DNA of 62,091 nucleotides from a virus: IMG/VR virus record IMGVR_UViG_3300036399_000656, positions 1-62,091 of that record; one strand, given 5' to 3'. This document shows, piece by piece, positions 54,570 through 61,923 of this stretch. The number at the start of each line of letters is the position of its first letter. Within the stretch, counting starts at the first letter, position 1. A program made the position numbers and the translations under genes. Below the pieces are notes generated by a model, which had not been told where the DNA came from, ran no database searches, and was given only the letters and a program-made list of their open reading frames with translations.

Positions 54570-55820
54570 ATGGCACAGGGATATTCATCATACAACATAA
54601 TTAGTAGTGAGATTTCATTTGCAAATACTCCTAACATAGACGCATTCGGCAGACTTAGGGTAAGTGATCCTTTCACACTCTTTGACTCTAGTCATAGATT
54701 CGCTGACAATGGCCTGTGGTCAACAGGAACCGCAACGGGTGGGACTGCTACATTTAATGCTGCTCAAGGATTAGTTGATCTAGATGTAACCGCAGCATCA
54801 GGTTCTGAGGTTGTTAGGGAGACAACTAAAGTATTCTCATATCAACCCGGTAAGAGTTTGTTAGTACTCAGCACGTTTGTAATGAGTACTGCCAAAGCTA
54901 ACCTCAGACAAAGGATTGGTTACTATGGAGCAAACAACGGATATTATCTAGAGCAGAACGGGACTACTGTAAGTTTTGTAGAGAGGAGTTTTGTTACAGG
55001 GGCGGTAGTAAACACACCGGTTGCTCAGGCAAGTTGGAATGTTGACCCTATGGATGGTTCAGGACCTAGTGGAATCACCCTTGACTTAACAAAGGCTCAG
55101 ATTCTATTCATGGATTTGGAGTGGTTAGGGGTAGGTACAGTTAGAATCGGCTTTGTTATAAATGGTAACTTCTATGTTTGTCATAAGTTTCACCATGCTA
55201 ATATTATTGCCACCACGTATATTACAACTGCCTCATTACCACTAAGATACGAGATAACTAATACAGGTGCTACAAGTGGTGCTAGTACACTAAAGCAAAT
55301 CTGCTCTACCGTATTATCTGAAGGAGGATATCAGCTTAATGGATTACAGCAAGCAATTGGTCTTCCAATTCAATCTCCAAGAACATTAGGAACAGCAGGA
55401 ACATTTTACCCTGTAATAAGTTTACGTTTAAAATCAACAAGATTGGATGGTATTATTATTCTTACTGCTTTTTCTATAATGCCAATGAGTACAGGTAAGT
55501 TTAATTGGCAGGTAGTAGCATCTGGAACAACAACAGGTGGCTCTTGGACGAGTGCAGGAGCAAACTCTTCTGTAGAATATAATATATCATCAGGAACTAC
55601 TTTTAGTTTTACAGGGGCAAGAGTACTTGCAAGTGGATTTTTTAATGAAACTAATCAAGCGGCAAGTCAAGTTGATATATTGAAGGAAGCATTGTTTAAA
55701 TTTCAGTTAGAAAGAAATGGATTAACATCAACACCATTTGAACTTACATTGGTAATTGCTTCTGATAGCAGTAATGATACTGTTGTTGCATCAATGGACT
55801 GGGAAGAAATAAGCAGATAA
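54570..55820 (+). CDS. Virion protein with FGRLRVS-type N-terminus, 416 aa
   Basis: The N-terminal motif NTPNIDAFGRLRVSDPFTLFDS is one I recall from structural proteins of marine phages and some large algal viruses. The rest is beta-rich with Asn/Thr/Ser and a Glu-rich end. Likely part of a fibre or baseplate. It is in line with the other fibre genes and has no signal peptide. Confidence 0.6.
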   Translation: MAQGYSSYNIISSEISFANTPNIDAFGRLRVSDPFTLFDSSHRFADNGLWSTGTATGGTATFNAAQGLVDLDVTAASGSEVVRETTKVFSYQPGKSLLVLSTFVMSTAKANLRQRIGYYGANNGYYLEQNGTTVSFVERSFVTGAVVNTPVAQASWNVDPMDGSGPSGITLDLTKAQILFMDLEWLGVGTVRIGFVINGNFYVCHKFHHANIIATTYITTASLPLRYEITNTGATSGASTLKQICSTVLSEGGYQLNGLQQAIGLPIQSPRTLGTAGTFYPVISLRLKSTRLDGIIILTAFSIMPMSTGKFNWQVVASGTTTGGSWTSAGANSSVEYNISSGTTFSFTGARVLASGFFNETNQAASQVDILKEALFKFQLERNGLTSTPFELTLVIASDSSNDTVVASMDWEEISR

Positions 55821-55821
55821 T

Positions 55822-56538
55822 ATGGCACAAGGATTTACAAGGGGGCTACCCATAGATACGGACCCAACCATGTCGCTTGATAGCGAGATCGTTGTTCCGT
55901 CTCAGAGCGCCGTAAGGGATTACGTCGCAAATAATGCAATCAATACAATTAACGGACTGACCCCTGGTGTACAGACAATGGCCGTAGGTACGTCTGGGAC
56001 TGACTTTGCCATATCTTCGTCAGTGGCCACTCACACGTTCAACCTACCTACCGCAAGCGCGACGACAAACCGTGGAGCATTGAGTAGTGCAGATTGGTCA
56101 ACATTTAATGGAAAGGCGGAACAGGATACGTTTACAATCCGTATGGGTGTAGGTCCAGTGGCACCTGCGGATAATACAACATACTATTTAGGTGAAGGTA
56201 CATTAACCTTAAGCACAGTACCTACCTTGTGGGATAATAAGATGGCATTTGCTTGTAAGTTAGTGGGCGCACAGATTATGGCTAACAATACTACGGCAAC
56301 TGCAACGGCTGAAGCAAGTACACTATCTGTCAGAATCAATAATACTACTGATGTGCTGCTATTAAATACGGTTGTATTTACAGGTGCGCCACCTACATCC
56401 ACCTCATATACTGTAACAGGGCTAAGTCAAAGCATTGCTGCTAATGACGAAATAACTATTAAGTGGCAAACCCCAACGTGGGCAACCAATCCAACAAACG
56501 CACAGTTAGTAATATCATTATTTTTTGAAAGAACATGA
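55822..56538 (+). CDS. Fibre tip or chaperone-like beta protein, 238 aa
   Basis: Contains the pattern MSLDSEIVVPSQSAVRDYV (a known motif of phage tail/fibre proteins), followed by a beta-rich domain with NRGALSSADWSTFNGK in residues 85-105. It probably adds to the adsorption apparatus. Overlaps the next gene by 4 bases. Confidence 0.55.
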   Translation: MAQGFTRGLPIDTDPTMSLDSEIVVPSQSAVRDYVANNAINTINGLTPGVQTMAVGTSGTDFAISSSVATHTFNLPTASATTNRGALSSADWSTFNGKAEQDTFTIRMGVGPVAPADNTTYYLGEGTLTLSTVPTLWDNKMAFACKLVGAQIMANNTTATATAEASTLSVRINNTTDVLLLNTVVFTGAPPTSTSYTVTGLSQSIAANDEITIKWQTPTWATNPTNAQLVISLFFERT

Positions 56539-56738
56539 GAAAGGAATACGAATACAAACTACAGGGTGACGGCACAGATTCATGGACTGTAAGTGAGTTT
56601 GATGAAAATGATGTGTTGATTAGTAAGTATGTCGTGCTTGAAGACCCTACAGTTGAAGTAGGCACAGCACTAAAGGCCGTGTTGTCTGCAACGCCAGAAG
56701 AAATTGAACAAATAAGACAAATATTAAATATTAATTGA
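56535..56738 (+). CDS. Small acidic protein, 67 aa
   Basis: A short acidic protein of strand-turn-strand type followed by a helical end (residues 47-67, TPEEIEQIRQIL). It overlaps the preceding gene by ATGA and ends two bases before the holin-like gene. It may be a fibre cap or assembly factor. No family recognised. Confidence 0.5.
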   Translation: MRKEYEYKLQGDGTDSWTVSEFDENDVLISKYVVLEDPTVEVGTALKAVLSATPEEIEQIRQILNIN

Positions 56739-56740
56739 CA

Positions 56741-57139
56741 ATGAAAAAGATACTACGCAAACTACAACTCTTCGACGGGCTATGGACCATACCCATCGCA
56801 TTCTTCTTATTCTTGCTTGCAGGATCCTACAGCGCTGAGTATTTCGGCGACGGACTGATCTCAACTGAGTACATACAGCAGGTTTTTCTTGCTGCACTTA
56901 TCCTAGTTTTTGCTAACTTTGTGGTGTTCCTTGGTGGGTTCTTCAACTTCCGTGGTTTACAGAACTACTTCTACTCGAAGGCGGCCAAGGAGGAACTAGA
57001 ATACTCATCAAGCGCATGGCAAAGAATCGTATTATACATCTGTGTTTATTTTGGATTGCTCTTATCCTTCCTTCTTATACTTTGGTTGGTAATGACGGCA
57101 ACTGTGTCCGCGCCACCGCTGCTTCCTATGTGGGAGTAA
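56741..57139 (+). CDS. Holin-like membrane protein, 132 aa
   Basis: The start is the ATG at 56741. Three hydrophobic segments are visible (about residues 15-30, 48-66 and 94-120), with a charged N-terminus (KKILRKL). Holins form the membrane lesion that releases or activates the lysin at lysis. It overlaps the lysin gene by 124 bases: the lysin's signal-peptide-like N-terminus is encoded in another frame over its third hydrophobic segment. A lysis role is therefore likely but not proven. Confidence 0.55.
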   Translation: MKKILRKLQLFDGLWTIPIAFFLFLLAGSYSAEYFGDGLISTEYIQQVFLAALILVFANFVVFLGGFFNFRGLQNYFYSKAAKEELEYSSSAWQRIVLYICVYFGLLLSFLLILWLVMTATVSAPPLLPMWE

Positions 57140-57603
57140 AGGAGAAGGGGGGTAACAATAAGGGTTTTACCGATATCGACCTTCAAAAGAAGATGGCTGC
57201 TGTCGGTTGGAAGCCCGGCTACGCATGGTGTGCGTTCTTCGTTCGCGCAATCCTTGACGAGTGCGGTATTGAGAACAAGATATCGGGATGGTCTCCCACC
57301 GCTTACAATAAAGAGGATGTAATCTATACCAACGGTAGGTTCTATCAAAGATACAGGAATCGCGATGTCCTTGTGATGACCCTGTCTTACAATAAGTTTA
57401 AGAATACCAAAAGGTACAAGGCCATTGGCCACACGGGAATCGTGGACCGCATTAACGAACACTCTGTAAGGACGATAGAGGGCAACACCAATGAGCGCGG
57501 GGATCGCGATAGTCGTTCTCGTGACGGGGTGTATGTCAAGATCCGACCCCTATCTAAAAACATCCACATCACTCGTTGGAAAAAATTTCGATTGTTTAGA
57601 TAA
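57016..57603 (+). CDS. Endolysin candidate with CHAP/NlpC-like domain, 195 aa
   Basis: A hydrophobic N-terminus (HLCLFWIALILPSYTLVG, residues 8-25) may be a signal or anchor. The catalytic region begins near RATAASYVGV, with the catalytic Cys in YAWCAFFV (residue ~71) and the His in IGHTGIVD (residue ~139), typical of CHAP/NlpC-P60 amidases or endopeptidases. It would cut cell-wall peptides at lysis. No other in-frame ATG lies between 57016 and the domain, so the overlap with the holin frame is probably real. Confidence 0.68.
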   Translation: MAKNRIIHLCLFWIALILPSYTLVGNDGNCVRATAASYVGVKEKGGNNKGFTDIDLQKKMAAVGWKPGYAWCAFFVRAILDECGIENKISGWSPTAYNKEDVIYTNGRFYQRYRNRDVLVMTLSYNKFKNTKRYKAIGHTGIVDRINEHSVRTIEGNTNERGDRDSRSRDGVYVKIRPLSKNIHITRWKKFRLFR

Positions 57604-57610
57604 ACAAAAA

Positions 57611-57627
57611 TGGGGTCAATGACCCCA
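57611..57627. terminator. Bidirectional hairpin between convergent genes
   Basis: TGGGGTCA-A-TGACCCCA is a perfect 8-bp inverted repeat between the endolysin gene (plus) and the 353-aa gene (minus). Flanked by AAAAA, with no clear T-run on either side. Confidence 0.5.
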
Positions 57628-57651
57628 TAATTGTTATCCAAATCATAATCT

Positions 57652-58713
57652 TTACCACAAGAGGTTTCCTTGCTTTTCCAAGTGATACCAGCGTCCAGTT
57701 GCCTCGTTCTTTCCATTTGCAGGAAGGAACTCCATGCAGGCAAGAACCTGTGCGTCGTATGGTAGATCAGGATTGTACGTGATCGTGCGGGTTGTCGCGT
57801 TCCAAGAGTTGGTTGTTCCGGGAAGTACGTTGATTGTGGAGTCCGCCATGATGTTGATGGCCACGTTCAGTGTGCTTCCGTATGGATTCTCCGGAGTAAT
57901 GCTTGGCCCGTTGTGGAGTCGGTACTGCCAAACATACCCGCCGTATGTCTGATTAAACGAGTTAATCAGGGTCTTGTAGTTGAATGTCTGTGCGTCCTGT
58001 CCGTTGATGTAGAACACGCTCTTGATCTGTGTGTCGCTCAAGTACTCGATGTCCATAGCAATGTTATTGATATGGGTCTCAGGGTTTGTGGCAACTCGGT
58101 TGAATGTGAAGCGGGTCTTCTCAATGAACTCTTCCATAGATATACCAATCATCTGAAGGAACTCTGCACGACGGATGCGGCGCTTTGGAGTGATTGCGTG
58201 TTTAGATGTCCACGCCACAAATGGCTTACCATCTGCGCCCTTCTTCACAAGACGGGCCTTGTAGCCAACCCGCATCATCGGGTCTTTCATGTCGTCGATA
58301 ACACCCTTCCACACGGTCTCATACGGCTCGTAAAGGAAGTCGATTCCCCCTTCGCTTACCTTCATCTGGGTCCACACGTAGTACACGGGCTTACCGGCGT
58401 GGACGCCATCGGGACTTGTCACAAACTGACCGGGCTTGGTAAGTGTTGCCACGTTTTCCTCGTTGATGCCCTCGTACACGAATCCCATACTGTGGACTGC
58501 GTTGGCGATGTAGTTCAACGGGTACAGTCCGAACAGGTCTGTCTTCTCGTTGTCGTATCCAACGGTGTAATACACGCGGGTTGGTGACGATGAGATGTCT
58601 GTGGTTTCATAGATCCAAGCCTTGCGCTCTGTGCGGGTTTGGATTTGGCCGTCATACTGGGCAAGTTCTTCCGGAAGTTCAAGGACTTCCAATGCTTTTT
58701 GTACGTTTGACAT
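57652..58713 (-). CDS. Hypothetical protein, 353 aa, possibly structural
   Basis: This is a mixed alpha/beta protein without known motifs. The first 100 residues are beta-rich, and the C-terminal 60 include Asn/Thr-rich strands (NVLPGTTNSWNATTRTITYNPDLP). It is convergent to the endolysin gene and preceded by two 10-bp repeats (58747-58766). It may be a virion or early-stage protein; position does not settle this. Confidence 0.55.
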   Translation of the reverse strand: MSNVQKALEVLELPEELAQYDGQIQTRTERKAWIYETTDISSSPTRVYYTVGYDNEKTDLFGLYPLNYIANAVHSMGFVYEGINEENVATLTKPGQFVTSPDGVHAGKPVYYVWTQMKVSEGGIDFLYEPYETVWKGVIDDMKDPMMRVGYKARLVKKGADGKPFVAWTSKHAITPKRRIRRAEFLQMIGISMEEFIEKTRFTFNRVATNPETHINNIAMDIEYLSDTQIKSVFYINGQDAQTFNYKTLINSFNQTYGGYVWQYRLHNGPSITPENPYGSTLNVAINIMADSTINVLPGTTNSWNATTRTITYNPDLPYDAQVLACMEFLPANGKNEATGRWYHLEKQGNLLW

Positions 58714-58746
58714 TTGATTATTTATTTATTTATTTGATTTGGGTGC

Positions 58747-58766
58747 GCTAATTTACGCTAATTTAC
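58747..58766 (-). repeat. Two exact 10-bp tandem repeats upstream of the 353-aa gene
   Basis: GCTAATTTAC occurs twice in direct tandem. On the minus strand this is GTAAATTAGC twice, close to the TAAATTTG -7 box form, 34-53 bases before the ATG. A 10-bp period also occurs in the repeats at 3456-3485. Confidence 0.6.
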
Positions 58767-58779
58767 TTAATAAAATAAA

Positions 58780-58803
58780 GCGGCAGCCACGTTTGGCCAC
58801 CGC
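58780..58803 (-). terminator. Terminator of the spanin-like operon
   Basis: On the minus strand, GCGG-T-GGCC-AAACGT-GGCT-GCCGC forms a strong hairpin followed by TTTATTTTATT. It ends the transcript of the gene at 58843-59259. Confidence 0.7.
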
Positions 58804-58842
58804 CTTTCAACAATAAACAACTATAACAACAATAACTACACA

Positions 58843-59259
58843 CTAAAATACAAAAAAGTACAATGTGGTTGCGGAAGTAACAATGGTTGCACACTTCCAA
58901 AATATTTTTCTTCGTCTTTCCTTCTTCATCTCACCCTTCATAAAGACGTACTGCTCCTTTAGAAAGCGAATCTCAGCCAGTTGGTTCTGACGAATTTCCT
59001 CGCACAGTTCTCCGTTCTTGATGGCCAAGTCCAAGGCCACCTGAGCCGCCTCAATTTGATCCCTCATGAGTTGAATACGCTGCGAACGAGACTCGATCGT
59101 CATCTTGTCCTGACGAATGGTCTCAGCGGCAGCAGATATCACCTCCTGAGCTTCCCTAGGAATCTGTGGGGTATTATTTGGCTGGGCGCAAACGTCCGTT
59201 ACGATACTCATTAAGAAGATAATTCCAAGAGCTAACGTATAAAGTTTTGAGCGAGTCAT
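58843..59259 (-). CDS. Membrane-anchored coiled-coil protein, 138 aa, spanin-like
   Basis: I start at ATG 59259. A hydrophobic N-terminus (about residues 6-22, followed by a Cys-Ala-Gln that could be a weak lipobox), a long acidic/basic coiled coil (about 30-110), and a C-terminal hydrophobic end (about 120-138). It overlaps the neighbouring TM-coiled-coil gene by 86 bases in another frame. The pair has the shape of i-spanin/o-spanin partners that fuse inner and outer membranes at lysis. No exact family match. Confidence 0.45.
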   Translation of the reverse strand: MTRSKLYTLALGIIFLMSIVTDVCAQPNNTPQIPREAQEVISAAAETIRQDKMTIESRSQRIQLMRDQIEAAQVALDLAIKNGELCEEIRQNQLAEIRFLKEQYVFMKGEMKKERRRKIFWKCATIVTSATTLYFFVF

Positions 59260-59572
59260 CTGACATGTGGGGTATTCGTGAAACAATTTTTTGTGCTTTT
59301 TCTATTTGCTCCTGCTCCATCATAAAGTGCTGCTGGTCCTGCACCATGAAGGAATCAAGGGCCGCCTTGGTCGCGTTGACCACAAGCAGGTTGGAGTCCA
59401 TCTGTGCGATGTACTTCTCGTTGATTTCGTGTAGGCGTTCGATGGCCACGGCTTCATTCTCTGAACTGGTGTGAAGGATGCCCATCCTGAATACCATAAA
59501 GAATACTCCGAACAGGATCACGACACTCAGCGCAAGGATAATTAAGGTATAGATATTCTTAGTCTTGTCCAT
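59174..59572 (-). CDS. Inner-membrane coiled-coil protein, 132 aa, i-spanin-like
   Basis: The N-terminal membrane segment (residues 6-28) is followed by a Glu/Gln/Lys coiled coil (residues 38-100). This is the general form of i-spanins (Rz-type). It overlaps the following gene by 86 bases. Its own start overlaps the stop of a 16-codon frame. A lysis role is inferred from shape and from the overlapped neighbour. Confidence 0.5.
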   Translation of the reverse strand: MDKTKNIYTLIILALSVVILFGVFFMVFRMGILHTSSENEAVAIERLHEINEKYIAQMDSNLLVVNATKAALDSFMVQDQQHFMMEQEQIEKAQKIVSRIPHMSDDSLKTLYVSSWNYLLNEYRNGRLRPAK

Positions 59573-59622
59573 TATTCAAAATTAGCGTAACCTAGGTCTT
59601 CCCAAGTTGGTGGGTCTATCAT
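59572..59622 (-). CDS. Possible 16-aa micro-ORF between NinG and spanin-like genes
   Basis: ATG at 59622 overlaps the end of the NinG gene and its TAA overlaps the next start codon (TAATG). The peptide MIDPPTWEDLGYANFE is acidic with aromatic residues. Both overlaps suggest reinitiation coupling. It could also be chance. Confidence 0.3.
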   Translation of the reverse strand: MIDPPTWEDLGYANFE

Positions 59623-60158
59623 TTTTTTAGCTCTTTTACTTTGTCTTTGTAGTGGTATATTAACTCTTTTATCTTATCAAGCGGCAGGCTCAGGCGTTCA
59701 TTCCTCAGGGAGTGTAGTTCCTGTAGTGCGTTCTTGCCAATGCGCTTCTCGATCCTGATTCCATACTCGATCAAGTTACCATGGCGGTGCTGGTTGCATT
59801 CCACGCACTGTCCATGAACATTCGATTCGTTAAACCTCAGGTTAGGGTACGAGCCGACACTAAAGTAGTGGCCGGCGTCGTACTTCCCCTGTAGCTTCTT
59901 TCCGCAGGACACACACCCCTTCCCTTGGTCTCGAAGCCTGATGTATTGGTTAAACACCTGCTGGAGTTCTTTCCTCCACTGAGACACGGACTTGTTGCGT
60001 TCCTTGATCTCTTTCAGTTCCCGTTTAACCTTTCTGTCTTTTTGCTTGGAGGAATATGCAATCATGCATTCGATGTTCTCACACGTTGCCTGCATGGTGC
60101 TGTACTTTGGAATGAATTCCTTTCTACAGATTCTGCACTTTTTATTCCTCACCTTCAT
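59619..60158 (-). CDS. ninG: NinG/Rap recombination protein, 179 aa
   Basis: The N-terminus has a CxxC pair (Cys8, Cys11). A later region has GCVSCGKKL, then DAGHYFSVGSYPNLRFNE, then GQCVECNQHRHGN, the zinc and histidine pattern of the lambda NinG (Rap) family, which resolves branched DNA during recombination. Length (about 200 in lambda) fits. NinB is encoded nearby at 61489-61923, as in lambda's nin region. Confidence 0.82.
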   Translation of the reverse strand: MKVRNKKCRICRKEFIPKYSTMQATCENIECMIAYSSKQKDRKVKRELKEIKERNKSVSQWRKELQQVFNQYIRLRDQGKGCVSCGKKLQGKYDAGHYFSVGSYPNLRFNESNVHGQCVECNQHRHGNLIEYGIRIEKRIGKNALQELHSLRNERLSLPLDKIKELIYHYKDKVKELKK

Positions 60159-60166
60159 GCGCTATC

Positions 60167-60442
60167 TTATTTATCGGCAGGCTTCCACTCTGCCTGTTCT
60201 TTAGCCAAGTTCGCCTTGACGGTCTCTTCAAGCATTGCTTTGAAGTATTCCGACTCGCCTGGTTCGTCAAAGTGTTGGTTGAATTGTTCATGGTCTGCTT
60301 GTACGGCAAAGGTAGTTGATCCATTCGTTGTACGCAAGACTATGAAGTTCCAAACTTTGTTTTCGATTCCGGGAAATGCCATTGTTACTGTTCCGGTAAA
60401 GTGTTCCACCCGCTTGGATGGCTTGTCAGAAATTTTAATCAT
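60167..60442 (-). CDS. Hypothetical protein, 91 aa
   Basis: A beta-rich N-terminal part (residues 10-55) followed by an acidic helical C-terminus. No motif. It overlaps the alpha/beta hydrolase gene by 8 bases and precedes ninG by 8 bases. Unknown function. Confidence 0.5.
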   Translation of the reverse strand: MIKISDKPSKRVEHFTGTVTMAFPGIENKVWNFIVLRTTNGSTTFAVQADHEQFNQHFDEPGESEYFKAMLEETVKANLAKEQAEWKPADK

Positions 60443-60893
60443 GTTGCTTGAAGTGTTTGTTGAAAAAATATTTTGGTATATCTGAATGCTTTAGTTGAAC
60501 CCTTTCCGCGTCGCCTCCGGTCGCCTTGATGCGATCGGCCATTGGCCTAAGGGACTTGTTGGTAGTTCCCCACACCGATGGGTTGTAAACGATGGCCGCG
60601 TTGTCATACGTTCCATTAAGAAACGATGGCCGCGTTGATGGGTCTATCAGTCCGATGAAGGCGTATCGGCTGTCGTAGTTCTTGAGTACGTCTATCCCTC
60701 CGGCGCTGAATCCTATCAGGGCTGTGGTCTCGTAGTCAATGGTAGGGTCGATGACGGAAAGCGATGTGCCGTAGGGAGCGATGAGTATCTCGTACTCAGA
60801 CCACATCCAATCGGGAATCTGTTTCTCCATCCACTTGGGCGTGGCGTAGTGCATACCACCCCACACGATTATGGTGCATATTAATGGGTTCAT
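60435..60893 (-). CDS. Small alpha/beta-hydrolase-like protein, 152 aa
   Basis: A beta-strand followed by GFSAGG at residues 61-66 is the nucleophile elbow (GxSxG) of alpha/beta hydrolases, with Ser63 as nucleophile. Asp84 (GLIDPS) and His136 (KHSDIP) lie in suitable order to complete a Ser-Asp-His triad. At 152 residues it is a minimal version, lacking most cap elements. Possible substrates are esters or peptides; it could be a depolymerase or anti-host enzyme. It overlaps both neighbours by 4-8 bases in the minus-strand cluster. Confidence 0.6.
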   Translation of the reverse strand: MNPLICTIIVWGGMHYATPKWMEKQIPDWMWSEYEILIAPYGTSLSVIDPTIDYETTALIGFSAGGIDVLKNYDSRYAFIGLIDPSTRPSFLNGTYDNAAIVYNPSVWGTTNKSLRPMADRIKATGGDAERVQLKHSDIPKYFFNKHFKQHD

Positions 60894-61105
60894 AGCTTGA
60901 TGTTGTTTTGTTCAAGTAATCTGAAAAACTCTTGGTAAATCTCATCGCAGGTCTCCCACTTTTCAGCCGGCATCTCTTCGTACTTTACTCTACCCCTGAG
61001 GTAGTTCCTGATGTCGTTGAGTGCGAAGGCCATCTCGCGGGATTTGACTGCCATGTCCCAGTATTCCTGATCGTCAGGAAGGTTGAATTCAAGTATTGCT
61101 TTCAT
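60890..61105 (-). CDS. Hypothetical protein, 71 aa
   Basis: A short charged helical protein. It starts right after the promoter at 61111-61141, so it leads this transcript. It overlaps the hydrolase gene by 4 bases. No family recognised. Confidence 0.5.
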   Translation of the reverse strand: MKAILEFNLPDDQEYWDMAVKSREMAFALNDIRNYLRGRVKYEEMPAEKWETCDEIYQEFFRLLEQNNIKL

Positions 61106-61110
61106 GTTTA

Positions 61111-61141
61111 CAAATATAACTCGTGTGTATTATTAATGCAA
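61111..61141 (-). promoter_or_regulatory. Promoter of the hydrolase/NinG operon
   Basis: TATATTTG (61118-61111) and TTG (61141-61139) are 20 bases apart. It is divergent from the small-RNA promoter at 61150-61182. Confidence 0.72.
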
Positions 61142-61149
61142 TTATTTTT

Positions 61150-61182
61150 TTTGACTTCCGTGTTGCGGTCGCCATACATTTG
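61150..61182 (+). promoter_or_regulatory. Promoter of the structured small RNA
   Basis: TTTGAC (TTTG at 61150-61153) and TACATTTG (61175-61182) are 21 bases apart. It gives a start near 61188, just before the first hairpin. Confidence 0.7.
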
Positions 61183-61187
61183 TTGCG

Positions 61188-61290
61188 TTCTCACATTACA
61201 GTGTCTGGCTGGCAGTGTAATGTGGGAGATAAGAATTAAAATTCTTATTATGAATTGCCCTCGGTCCAGCCAGACGAGGGCTTTTTTTTA
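61188..61290 (+). ncRNA. Structured small RNA with loop-loop complementarity, about 103 nt
   Basis: After a plus-strand promoter comes hairpin 1, ACATTACA/TGTAATGT (61193-61200 with 61216-61223) with a 15-base loop. Hairpin 2 is TAAGAATT/AATTCTTA (61230-61247). The terminator is GCCCTCG/CGAGGGC with an 11-base loop (61257-61281) and eight T residues. Loop 1 contains TCTGGCTGG (61204-61212) and the terminator loop contains CCAGCCAGA (61266-61274), a perfect 9-bp complement, so the two loops can kiss. No coding frame fits. I do not recognise it as a known RNA. Confidence 0.8.
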
Positions 61291-61488
61291 CCCCAACCCC
61301 ACCACCCGAATCAGCCCTGTCGGTGCAAGAGGCAAACTTCATACGCGAGTATGTTGGATCGGGTAGCTGCCCCTTTGTGGGGCGGGGTAGTTTGTTTTTC
61401 ACGGGGGGAGGCTTTTTCTTTTCTTCTCTTTAGGTTTCTTCTTGACTTGTTTCTTTTCTCTGTCTTTTCTTTTGAGTGAGCCAAGGGT
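61291..61488. other. Noncoding stretch with two further hairpins
   Basis: No clear gene. CATAC-GCGA-GTATG (61331-61344) is a stem with a GNRA tetraloop, and GCCCC-TTTGT-GGGGC (near 61369-61383) follows. A pyrimidine-rich stretch near 61410-61470 encodes only Lys/Arg-rich frames on the minus strand. It could be an extension of the small RNA or the 3' UTR of ninB. Confidence 0.4.
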
Positions 61489-61923
61489 TTAACCTATCTG
61501 AAGTTGCTCATTTGGGTCAGGAATATAAATATCCAACGTTTCGGCAGCAAACTGCTTGACGTGTTCCATGTACTCTATAAATTCCTCCGTTGCAAGTTCC
61601 GATGTTTTGCGTGGTATCTTCATGACTTCACCGGTATTGGGGTCAGTCAATTCAGAATACAAAAAACGCCCCTTCAAAAACTCATGCGTGAGGTCACGGT
61701 CGATGTCATGGCCAAGTTCCCTGAGCCTGTCCGACACCATTGCCACCACCACGCCCCAGTAGTATGCGTTCTGCACGTCTGAGCGGAATCGTTTCTTCAG
61801 TTTAACTTCGATGGTCACAGCCAAGTCCTTGTCACGGGACATGGCTCTGACCTGTTCTTCGAAGAGGGGGCGGTCGTAGATTCGTAATGCCCCCTGTGGT
61901 GTTATTACTCCGTTGTGTTTCAT
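61489..61923 (-). CDS. ninB: NinB-like recombination protein, 144 aa
   Basis: The pattern KKRFRSDVQNAYYWGVVVAMVSDRL, then THEFLKGRFL, then KTSELATEEFIEYMEHVKQFAAE, and an IPDPN end, matches NinB (lambda Orf family), which aids recombination by binding single-stranded DNA and SSB. The start is ATG 61923, four bases inside the preceding gene's stop (ATGA), which favours it over the upstream TTG. NinG lies about 1.3 kb downstream. Confidence 0.8.
   Translation of the reverse strand: MKHNGVITPQGALRIYDRPLFEEQVRAMSRDKDLAVTIEVKLKKRFRSDVQNAYYWGVVVAMVSDRLRELGHDIDRDLTHEFLKGRFLYSELTDPNTGEVMKIPRKTSELATEEFIEYMEHVKQFAAETLDIYIPDPNEQLQIG

Noticed and set aside
61311-61484. 57-aa Lys/Arg-rich minus-strand frame starting with TTG, directly after the ninB stop; ninB's own frame also stays open for about 29 codons past its stop
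   Set aside because: The basic content comes from a pure-purine stretch that gives Lys/Arg/Glu in every frame, and there is no ATG. Readthrough is possible but unsupported.
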